Source: Planctomycetota bacterium
Lineage (GTDB): Bacteria; Planctomycetota; MHYJ01; WSZJ01; JACPWG01
Assembly: GCA_016197205.1 (NCBI GenBank)
Contig: JACPWG010000028.1
Location: 1 to 64,000 of the forward strand
DNA: 64,000 nucleotides
Direction of reading: 5' to 3'
In this document: piece after piece, positions 26,312 to 33,848 of the stretch
Layout: each line of letters starts with the position of its first letter
Numbering within the stretch: position 1 is the first letter of the stretch
Notes under the pieces: model-generated
Told to the model about the DNA's origin: nothing
What the model saw: only the letters and a program-made list of their open reading frames with translations
Database searches by the model: none
Translations under genes and position numbers: made by a program

Positions 26312-27688
26312 TCACCGCACGGCCGGGAGCGCGTCCAGGTAGCGCTCGACGAGGGCGAGATTGCGCTCGGTCGCGCCCTGGCGACCGCGAAGCGCGGCCT
26401 CGCCCGCGGCGCCGGACGCGGCCGCGGCGGCCGGGTCGGCGAGCCAGGCGCGCAACGCGGCGAGCACTCCGGCGGCGTCGGCGACTTGCCGCGCCCCGCC
26501 CGCGCGCACGAGCAGCTCCGTGCCTTCGAGGAAGTTGTGCATGTGCGGGCCGCACACGACGGGCTTGGAGAGCGCGGCCGGCTCGAGGAGATTCTGACCG
26601 CCATGCGGGATCAGGCTTCCGCCCACGAAGACCACCGTGGCCAGCGAATAGACTTTGCGCAGCTCGCCGACGGTGTCCACGAGGAGGACGGCGGCGGCGG
26701 CCGCTGCAACGGCGGCACTGTCAGCCCCGGTCCCGGCCGCCGGCTCGCGATCGAGCTGCGTTTTTCGCAGGACGGCGAACCCGGCCCCGCGGACCAGGTC
26801 CTCGACGCGCCCTGCGCGTTCCGGATGTCGGGGGACCAGGATCAGCCGCAGCCGCGGAAATTCGCGGCGCAGCGCCGCGAACACGCCGAGGAGCGCTTCC
26901 TCTTCGCGGTCGTGCGTGCTCCCGCCGACGAGCACGGGGTCCTCCGGGCCCACGCCCAGGCGCGCGCGCAGGTCGCGAGCGTATTCGTCGAAGCTCCCTC
27001 CGGAGATCGCGTCGTACTTCATGTTGCCCGTCACATGGACGCGCTCGGCCGGGGCGCCCATGGCCCGCAGCCGCGCGGCGAAACACTCGTCCTGCGCCCC
27101 GAGCGCGTCGATGCCGCACATGATCCGGCGGAGCGCCCCGAGGATCCACTGATAGCGACCGAGCGAGCGCTCCGTGACGCGACCGTTCACCACGAGGCAG
27201 CGCACGCCCGCCTCGCGCGCGAAGAGGAGGAAGTTCGGCCAGATTTCCAGCTCGGAGAGGACGACGACGTCCGGCCGGATGCGTCGGAGGCAGCGGCGGA
27301 CCGCTCCGCTGAGGTCGAGCGGAAAGTAGAAGACCTGAAGGTCGGGGAAGGACTTCCAGGCCACCTCCTGCCCGGTCTCCGTGATGGTCGAGACGACGAC
27401 GTCCCAGTCCGGGTGCCGCTCGCGGAAGAGCCGGATGAAGGTGCGGACGAGCAGGACCTCGCCGACGGAGACCGCGTGGACCCACAGGCACCGACGCCCT
27501 CCGCGACGCGCGGGTACGTACCCGAGTCGTTCCGGGACGAGGCTGCGGAGCATCTCCGCCCGCCCCATGGCCTTCACGGCGTAGTACGGCAGCGTGAGGA
27601 GGAAGAGCATCGCGTACGCGAGATCGATGAAACCCGCGAGCGAGCTGTTCGCCGGCGGCGGGCGACGCGGGGAGGAGGGTTCTTGCAT
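26312..27688 (-). CDS. kdtA: 3-deoxy-D-manno-octulosonic acid (Kdo) transferase
   Basis: 458-aa GT30 enzyme that adds Kdo from CMP-Kdo to lipid IVA at the inner membrane in LPS synthesis. Seen: an N-terminal membrane anchor (AYAMLFLLTLPYYAVKA), LWVHAVSVGEVLL with the Ser-Val-Gly-Glu motif, SELEIWPNFLLFAREAG, NGRVTERSL, GNMKYD, VPRHPER, and GGSLIPHGGQNLLEPAALSK. The length is a little above the usual 420-430. The ATG at 27688-27686 lies inside the 8-bp target duplication of a mobile element, so the native leader has been moved 268 bp away and no ribosome site remains in front of this ATG. Translation from this ATG or from an inner start is therefore uncertain, though the coding region is intact. 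It shows the organism makes an LPS with Kdo. Confidence 0.92.
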   Translation of the reverse strand: MQEPSSPRRPPPANSSLAGFIDLAYAMLFLLTLPYYAVKAMGRAEMLRSLVPERLGYVPARRGGRRCLWVHAVSVGEVLLVRTFIRLFRERHPDWDVVVSTITETGQEVAWKSFPDLQVFYFPLDLSGAVRRCLRRIRPDVVVLSELEIWPNFLLFAREAGVRCLVVNGRVTERSLGRYQWILGALRRIMCGIDALGAQDECFAARLRAMGAPAERVHVTGNMKYDAISGGSFDEYARDLRARLGVGPEDPVLVGGSTHDREEEALLGVFAALRREFPRLRLILVPRHPERAGRVEDLVRGAGFAVLRKTQLDREPAAGTGADSAAVAAAAAAVLLVDTVGELRKVYSLATVVFVGGSLIPHGGQNLLEPAALSKPVVCGPHMHNFLEGTELLVRAGGARQVADAAGVLAALRAWLADPAAAAASGAAGEAALRGRQGATERNLALVERYLDALPAVR

Positions 27689-27956
27689 CAACAACCCGAA
27701 CTGAGGCTAAACTCGACCGACGGCGGCAAATGGCTGGATCATGGCTATGCGTCCCAGCTGGACGCGGGCGAAATTTGAGATTTGAAATTTGACTTGTTGC
27801 AATTTGAAATTCGGCCCGGCCGTGTGGCTCGAACGCGAGACTTTTACAAAGAGACGCGGAGACGCAGAGGCCGGGCGCTGAGTCCATAGTCCTCTACCGG
27901 CGATCATCTTTGGCAACGGACGGAGAGAGCGATTTTAGCTTCACTTCGGCTTGTTG
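27689..27956 (+). mobile_element. element A, copy 2 (268 bp) inserted at the kdtA start codon
   Basis: Same ends and body as copy 1, plus an extra TTGACTTGTTGCAATTTG in the middle. The 8-bp target duplication is TCTTGCAT at 27681-27688 and 27957-27964. Its CAT is the complement of the kdtA ATG, so the gene start exists twice, once on each side of the element. Confidence 0.88.
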
Positions 27957-27964
27957 TCTTGCAT

Positions 27965-28100
27965 GAGCCTTTCGCAAGCTGGGGTTGACGGTCGTGCGGC
28001 GAGGGCAGGGCAAATCGAGTAGAGCGTCGCAGGCAAGACCGCAAGCGTATCCCGCGGGAGGCGTAGCCGGTCGCCGAGGTCGACGGAGGCACCTTGTCGG
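27965..28100. other. gene-free stretch
   Basis: Between element A and the helicase scraps I see no gene. The first bases (complement: GCGAAAGGCTC before ATGCAAGA) would have been the original leader of kdtA, with a purine-rich AAAGG near the start. Confidence 0.3.
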
Positions 28101-28386
28101 CTACCTGCCAGGCCCGTTTTCTCTCGCCTCGCTCAGGGTCTCCACGAATTCGGCGATGATGCTCAGTACATCCTCTTCCTGCCCATTGAAAACCATCGGC
28201 TGGTGGCTCGGGTTTGTAGTATCGGGACGCAGGACCACGCCCGCATGGCGCCACTCACCTACTGGCTCCTGGACCCTCGTGCCCTCGGACGCTCCGCTCG
28301 AGTGCGGGGAGGTAGAACCCGCGCAGCCGATCATCGGATGCGCCGTAGCTGATTTGCCAGGCGTAGCTGGGGAGGAGGAGTGGCAC
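28101..28386 (-). pseudogene. remnant of a PLD-domain helicase-type protein
   Basis: Two coding scraps in different frames. GTG 28386 opens VPLLLPSYAWQISYGASDD then RLRGFYLPALERSVR, which matches the start of large defence-type proteins joining a phospholipase-D-like nuclease domain to a DEAD/SNF2 helicase (their N-termini read ...YGxxDDxLxxFYIPALxxSVRYDRxTGFFS). The frame breaks at once and stops at 28255. The other frame carries EWRHAGVVLRPDTTNPSHQP then MVFNGQEEDVLSIIAEFVE, stopping at 28101, which looks like a genuine C-terminus. So a gene of perhaps 1000 codons has been reduced to its two ends by a large deletion. It lies directly downstream of the PIN gene. The family assignment rests on memory of the N-terminal pattern. 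Confidence 0.5.
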
Positions 28387-28426
28387 GCGAGCACCTCCCC
28401 GACGAACAGTGGATGCGCCGGAGGGG

Positions 28427-28900
28427 CTACGGTGGCGGAGGGATTTCGGTCCAATCGCGCACGAGGACGTAGGGGGCAAGGTGCTTGCGGTTCCCCGTTA
28501 CGACTGTCCCTCCCGCTTCTTCGGCCTGCGCGACAAGGATCATGTCGCCGTCGAGCGCGGCGTTTGGCGCCGTGGGCCGGCCGTCATGCCGCGCCCGGGC
28601 CCACAGCGCGGCCGCCCGCCGGAGCGTCTCCGTTCGAATCGGGAGGTAATCCAGCCAGGTCCCGAGCTGGTCGAGCCGTTCCAGGCTCGGGGTCGTCAGT
28701 CCCCCCGCTCGCAGCGAAAGCTGGAGCAACTTTCGTCGCAGCTCATAGTCCGCGATCTCTGGAAGGATCACGCGGTGTTCCTCGCCGCCCGCGCGTGCCG
28801 GGTCCAGGATCGCCGAGAGCCATGCGGCCACGGGACGGCTCTGCTCCGCGCTGGAATGGCAGAGCAGCCCCAAGACGCCGGTGTCGAGGACCAACCTCAT
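28427..28900 (-). CDS. PIN-domain nuclease (VapC-like)
   Basis: 157-aa PIN-fold protein, probably a metal-dependent RNase. Acidic residues in the expected places: D6 (MRLVLDTG), E48 (LPEIADYE), D117/D119 (ALDGDMILVAQA), and the terminal VVTGNRKHL with T135 and N137. The length fits VapC-like toxins and the PIN proteins of accessory islands. ATG 28900 overlaps the stop of the gene upstream (ATGA), so the two are translated as a pair; the upstream 119-aa protein sits where an antitoxin would be but shows no known antitoxin fold. It could be a toxin or a nuclease subunit of the larger defence module around it. Confidence 0.85.
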   Translation of the reverse strand: MRLVLDTGVLGLLCHSSAEQSRPVAAWLSAILDPARAGGEEHRVILPEIADYELRRKLLQLSLRAGGLTTPSLERLDQLGTWLDYLPIRTETLRRAAALWARARHDGRPTAPNAALDGDMILVAQAEEAGGTVVTGNRKHLAPYVLVRDWTEIPPPP

Positions 28901-29256
28901 TCCCCTTCCTCGCGACAGCTCATCCCGGGATCGGCCATCCCATCAAGGGCGCGGAGGGTCCGTTCGTCGTCGCCTCCGGGCTCCTGCATCCACTGTCGGA
29001 GGAGGTCGGCCGCCATGCGATAGCGTGTCCGCCGATCCGGACGCGGGTTAGGCTCAAGAACGGAATAGACACAGGCTGCGGGCCGCGTGACACCCGCGAG
29101 ATCGCTCCAGAAGCGTCCCTGAAACAGCGGTTCCGCCCCTTCCAGGACGCTTCCCCCGGTCACGAAGACCCGGTACTCGAAGGCGGACTGTCCCCCAGGG
29201 GCCTGCCCAGGCGGCCCTGCGGGTGCGTGTTTTTTTGGGTCGATCACGGTGATCAT
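28897..29256 (-). CDS. hypothetical protein between PIN and TIGR04255 genes
   Basis: 119 aa, unrecognised. It begins MITVIDPKKHAPAGPPGQAP and has a central beta-like part (FEYRVFVTGGSVLEGAEPLF, GRFWSDLAGVTRPAACVYSV) and a helical tail (RYRMAADLLRQWMQEPGGDD). No membrane segment and no DNA-binding motif visible. It overlaps the TIGR04255 stop at its start and the PIN start at its end (4 bp each), so it is in the middle of a tightly coupled trio. By position it could be an antitoxin or adaptor for the PIN nuclease, which is inference only. Confidence 0.65.
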   Translation of the reverse strand: MITVIDPKKHAPAGPPGQAPGGQSAFEYRVFVTGGSVLEGAEPLFQGRFWSDLAGVTRPAACVYSVLEPNPRPDRRTRYRMAADLLRQWMQEPGGDDERTLRALDGMADPGMSCREEGE

Positions 29257-30050
29257 GCACGACCCTCCCTCAGGCGGGTAAGGTAGCGTGGCGTCAGGGT
29301 CGAATCGAAGGCTGCCCAGATTCGGTCGTGGAGGCGATCCACCTCAGGATACAGGCAATCCCACCCGGATTGCAAGTCCGCCTCGACGATCGCGTCCAGG
29401 TCGAGCACGAATACCGGGCGCCCTTCCCCGTCGGTACCGTCCGCGACGGTGACGACTAGGCGCAGACCGGGAAGAGGATTGTGCTCAAAGCGGGACAGAA
29501 AGTGGGAGCTGCACCCCAGGATCTTTCGAGGGTAGTGCTCGCTCTCTGCAAGCCATGCGGACAGCAGTTCGTCGGTGCCGGCCTTCGGAAGGTGATTGAT
29601 GTATCGGAGGCCGACGCGATGCACGGTCGCCTCGCCCAGAACCGCCAGCAGGTGGCTCCACCCGGCCTTCAGGTCTTCACCGAAACGACCCCATCCAGGG
29701 TACGGGCTCAGCTCGTTGACGGTGAACACACCGGGGGCGAGCTGCACTTGGTGCGCCCGCTCTCGGTGCAGGTAGCGCATTCGTAGGATCGGAGGGACGA
29801 CCCGGTGTTCGAGTCCCCGCGGGCTCAGGGTCGCGCCGACGGCGACGATCTGTTCCGGCTCCATGCGAGGAAATTCCGCCTGAATTCGCTGGAACAGGTC
29901 TCCGTACCATCGGGGGACCCAACTTCGGCCCTCGGGTAGCCGGAAGTGGACCTCGCAGATCGCCTCCACCGCGGTCGGATGCGAAAAGGCCGGATGGGCC
30001 AGGGGCGCCCCAGTCGATGGCTCCGACGGGGACGGGACGGGATCAGTCAT
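29253..30050 (-). CDS. TIGR04255 family protein
   Basis: 265 aa. Matches the pattern of TIGR04255 proteins: an N-terminal AFSHPTAVEAICEVHFRLP, then VVPPILRMRYLHRE and VTVNELSPY-like strand (GVFTVNELSPYPGWGRF), VHRVGLRYINHLPKA, and a C-terminal DLDAIVEADLQSGW with a helical LHDRIWAAFDSTLTPRYL. Function unknown; family members are patchily distributed in accessory regions and often paired with a second gene. ATG 30050 overlaps the preceding methylase remnant by 8 bp, and the stop overlaps the next start by 4 bp. Cytosolic by appearance. Confidence 0.8.
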   Translation of the reverse strand: MTDPVPSPSEPSTGAPLAHPAFSHPTAVEAICEVHFRLPEGRSWVPRWYGDLFQRIQAEFPRMEPEQIVAVGATLSPRGLEHRVVPPILRMRYLHRERAHQVQLAPGVFTVNELSPYPGWGRFGEDLKAGWSHLLAVLGEATVHRVGLRYINHLPKAGTDELLSAWLAESEHYPRKILGCSSHFLSRFEHNPLPGLRLVVTVADGTDGEGRPVFVLDLDAIVEADLQSGWDCLYPEVDRLHDRIWAAFDSTLTPRYLTRLREGRA

Positions 30051-30897
30051 CGCTTTCCTCCGTGTCCTCCTCGTCGTCGACCTCCTCTTCCTTCGAACGG
30101 CCGCCGAGCATGGGTATTTCAAGTTGCTTCGCCCGGGCCTCCGGCAGCTCCTCCGGCGGGGTCGCGAGGTCGTCGAAGAACGCGAGCCGCAGGGCCTCGA
30201 GCACCTCCGCCTCCGGACAGACGAACTTCCCCTTCAGCCGCGCACGCGGAATCGCGTTGAGGAGCGCCTGGAGCGTGGACCTGAAGGTGGCGTCCTTGAG
30301 GAGACGGCTACGCTGCAGGAAGGCCTTGCAGGCCGGTGGCCCGTCCTCTTGGTAGACGAGCATTGCCGTGTGGACGGCGTCGATCCAGTATCTGAAGACC
30401 TCCTTCTCCGGATCCACCACGTCGCGCTTCCGACGCGCCCCGGGCTCTTGAAGCCGGACAGAGGAGCCCTTCTTGGCCACCAGCCGCTTTTCGCCGATCA
30501 CCTGTTTTTCGAGGTCGAGGCCGAGGGCCAAGGCCAGTTTGCGGGCCTCGTCGGCCGGGAATTCCGCGGCCCGCAAGGCATCCCACGCAATCAGGTACCA
30601 GTCCGTGATCGGGTCGAACTGGACGGCTCGGCCGAGCAGGAGGCCCTGCTTGCACAGAGAGAGTACCTCGGCGCGGGCGCGGTCGAGCGCGATCTCGGGG
30701 CGGAGCGGCCTCGGCTGTCCCGTGCGGTCGTCGACCTCGCTGGTGAGCACGGGCCAGTTCTCGGAGAGGATGGCGAGGGTCGGGCCGAAGGTGGCGATGT
30801 AGAGATCGACCCCGCGGATCCTGTCCGAGAGATCAGGTGATATACGTAGTGAGAAAACCCACGCGGGAGCGATTCTAGCCTTGGCCGGAGCATGGCG
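30043..30897 (-). pseudogene. C-terminal remnant of a DUF1156-type adenine DNA methylase
   Basis: The frame encodes SDRIRGVDLYIATFGPTLAI, then GLLLGRAVQFDPITDWYLIA and WDALRAAEFPADEARKLALA, followed by DAVHTAMLVYQEDGPPACK and a Lys/Glu-rich tail to 30043. This is the C-terminal third of DUF1156 methylases (full length about 900-1000 aa); the catalytic NPPF/NPPY and SAM-binding parts are missing. No ATG/GTG/TTG precedes GTG 30750 although family similarity extends up to about 30845, and an in-frame TGA stands at 30898-30900. So the gene is truncated at its 5' end. DUF1156 methylases travel with helicase and nuclease genes in predicted anti-phage modules, which fits the genes downstream. The 235-aa product from 30750 could still be made. 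Confidence 0.65.
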
Positions 30898-30946
30898 TCA
30901 AGACTTTGGGCGGACCGAGGGATGCGCGAAGGGGGCGGTCCACCCG

Positions 30947-33659
30947 CTATCGGCGATTGACGAAGCCTGGGGGCGGCGCCTTCCAGTCGTCGGGCGTGCA
31001 CTTCGGCTTTTCCGGCCACTTCGCGGCCATCGACTTGACAACGCTCCCAGCCTGTTCTTCTTGCGCCTTCAGAAGAGACGCAACTGGGAGTATGACATCC
31101 GCGGCCAGGAGCAGGTCCGGCCCCCGAAGGCGTGCGATCTCCTTTCGCTCGCGGTGCCGCGGAGTCCAGGCGAACGATCCGCCCGGGACACCGTGGTTGG
31201 TCAGGACGACGTTGATGTAGTTCTCGTAGGCCGGCACCCAGGTCATCGCGTCGAACAAGTCGACGTCCTGGTTGTAGGCCGGCAGAGGGACCGATGAGGC
31301 CAACGCCCTGTTTCTCCCCGGTACGTGAGGCCTTGAGCGCATCGAGAAGCATGCTCAGCACGATTCGCGTAGGGAGCGGGAGGCCAGGGGTCTGCCATGG
31401 CGTGATGGGCCACTGGCACAGGTCGGTGGATCCCACGGGGTCGCCCCAGAGCAAGCGGTACAGGGTCGGACCGGGTGCCTCCGCGTCTGATGCACGGTTT
31501 TTCGATGCTCCAGAAGGGTGAGCGCCTGCGCCGGAGAGCGCCAGCCGTCGGACTCGCCCATAGGTGGAGAGGCGCAGACTTCGTTCCAGCCACTCGGAGG
31601 GCCCCCCAGCGCGGCTTGTCCAGGAAAGCGACGGCCACTCCTTCTCGGCCACGGCAGCCCAGGCTGCGGCCAGTTCGCCAGGGAGTGTGAGAAGGATCGA
31701 AGTCGCTTCAGCGACACAGAGGCACTCTGCGCCTTCGCGAGAGGAAAGGTCCACAGGGGCACTCCCGTAGGCCCGACCCAGGGCAACTGCGAGGACCTTG
31801 CGCTCCTCTTTCAGGTCCTGCCCGGCGTCGCGCTCTCCGGCCCCATCAGGTTTGGCGAGTCCTCGTCCGGCGAGGGACAACAGTGCCCAACAGGGAAGGG
31901 CCTTTGCGGTATCTGGAGGAGTGGACGCCAGGGCCCCTGCTGAGCGCAGTAGCGTGCGGATCCGACGGAAGAATCCGAACAGCACGGGTGTATCGGGGAG
32001 GAGCAACCCGTCGGAGCCTCTCTCCTCGCCGAGCATCTTCAGGCGAACATCCCCTCCGACAGGCAGGAGCATGGGGAGTAGCTCGCCGGCGGACCTGCTC
32101 GCGAGGACCGCCACGGCGAGGGCCTGACGCTCCTCCGGGGGGAGGCCTTCCCCGCTGCTTGATGTCTCTCCGTAGAGAACGCCGGCCCACCTGTCCAATC
32201 GGGCGAGCCATGCCAGAACCGCAGGGATCCGAGCCTCGGCCAGTGCTCGATAGGTCCATTTCTCCGGACGCCAGCGATTGTGGGCCGCTGCTCGGAGGTC
32301 GTGCAGTGCGCGAGCGATTGCGAGCCAGAGCTCACACCGATGCCGGCTCGCGGCATGCCGGGCGATCGCGTCGGCACGGAGCTTCAGCACGGCCGCACCA
32401 AGGTTTGCGGCGGTTGCGGGCCAGCACTCGGGCTTCCAAGGACTGTCCTCTGGCCACTCCTGAACCCAACTGCCGCTCGACTTCGGCGAGCAACTGATCA
32501 ATCCGAGGATCGATGAAAACCAGTCCTCTGCGACCTTGTTCTCCTCCTTCCATCGCGCCTTCACGGTACCGGACGGACGTCGCACCGCTGCCTGAACAAC
32601 CGCTCGCCACAGGCTGGACTTCCATGGCGCCTCCTCCAAGGCGTGGCGGATCGACTGGCGGATCGCCGAGAGATCCACCTGCTGGCGCTCCGGGTCGCCC
32701 TCCGGGATCCACGCCTTGGCAAGGCGATTCGCCGCGAAGGCCAGGCGCGAATCCTTCTTCACCTGTCCATCTTCAAGATTCATGCGAGCGAGACCATGCA
32801 GGTCGACCAGCCTCTGCCGGGCGCCGTCCCCGAAGCGCTGAAGCAGGCCCTCGACGCGAAGATCGCTCATCCGCTCCACCAGGTAGGTGACGAAATGGCC
32901 GAGGCGGCCCCGCCGAATTCCATCCGAGTCCAGGCTCCTCCGATGGCGCTTCCTGTCGTCTTCGCTCAACGTGCTCCACCAAGCGTCCAATGACGCCGGG
33001 TGGCTTCTCGGAAGCTCCGACACCGTGATTCCTTCGCAGCCCGGGCACTTGATTTTCTCGAGCGGAGTCGCCCTGTCCCCATCGACTCCCGGCGACTTCG
33101 AGTACTGCGCTTCAAGGTACAACCGGAGGACCTTCTCCAGGGACGGGGGCTCGACCTTGGACCAGTTGATCTGCAGGTTGCTCTGTGTTGGTTCGGCCGC
33201 GAGCCCGGCTACGGTAGCTTCTCCAGGTGCGGCGATGCCGGAGCAGACGACGTCTACCAGCCTGAGCAAGGAGGGCACATCGTTCGAGAGGAGAATCATG
33301 TCGTCCGCAAAGCGCAGAAATGCGCCATGGCCACGGCTTGCGTTCTCGTTCAGATGGGACGCAACCGCCTGGTCAAGAGTGAGGAGGTACGCGTTGCACA
33401 GGAGGCCCGAGATCGCGAGGCCTGTTGGCAGACCGGGATGTCCGGCGCCGTCGCCGTACGGGAGCTTCCACTCCAGTTTGCGATGCGGCGGTTTTGCGTG
33501 GGGTGGACACCAGAGGTCGTTGGGCTCGCTCTCATGCCCACGCGGAAGCTCCGCGTATCGAACGGCGGCGAGGTGGTCACAGAGCAAATCCACAAGGGCC
33601 TTCCGCCCGAGTTTGGGCAGCAACGCCAAACCCGATCGCACGGGAAACCGGATGGCCAA
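30947..33659 (-). pseudogene. reverse transcriptase with long helical C-terminus, frameshifted
   Basis: From TTG 33659 the frame shows RT motifs: KLEWKLPYGDG, GHPGLPTGLAISGLLCNAYL (motif B), and the catalytic box FLRFADDMILLSND near residues 115-127 (FADD), then QINWSKVEPP. About 600 residues of Trp/Leu-rich helical sequence follow, with a KIKCPGCEG zinc-like pair. The motif-A aspartate is not in this frame: a TGA closes the frame at 33669-33671, and just above, in another frame, SGQVVSIDAHHAHRLR (about 33720-33680) looks like a displaced motif A. At the other end coding sense leaves the frame after ..KASRTGEKQGVG near 31300 and continues in the next frame as LPAYNQDVDLFDAMTWVPAY down to PPPGFVNRR, stop 30947. 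Two frameshifts thus separate a protein of about 915 aa. It resembles the unknown-group RTs used in phage defence (RT plus alpha-repeat domain) more than group II intron RTs, as no maturase or HNH part is seen. Confidence 0.65.
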
Positions 33660-33848
33660 CCGCTGGTTTCAAGGCGTCAGCGGAGCCGGTGTGCGTGATG
33701 AGCATCGATGCTGACCACCTGTCCGGAGGATCCGTCGAGTAGGCTGCGGATGAGCGCTGGCCATGCGTCGCATGCCGGCACGCGCCGCGCGCGGGCACGA
33801 CGGCGCTCTCGCCCGACGTGCACGGCGCGGGAACGGCGCCGCGACGCG

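Noticed and set aside
30591..30946. Extension of the RT frame through 30946-30591 as part of the RT protein
   Set aside because: That part of the frame is antisense-like and low complexity; the family-like end lies in the other frame and stops at 30947, and the region below overlaps the methylase remnant.
33577..33848. A C-terminal extension or separate gene between the GT-C gene (33849) and the RT
   Set aside because: The frame continuing here lies outside the GT-C frame and has no independent start or family motif; only the motif-A-like scrap in a third frame deserved mention.
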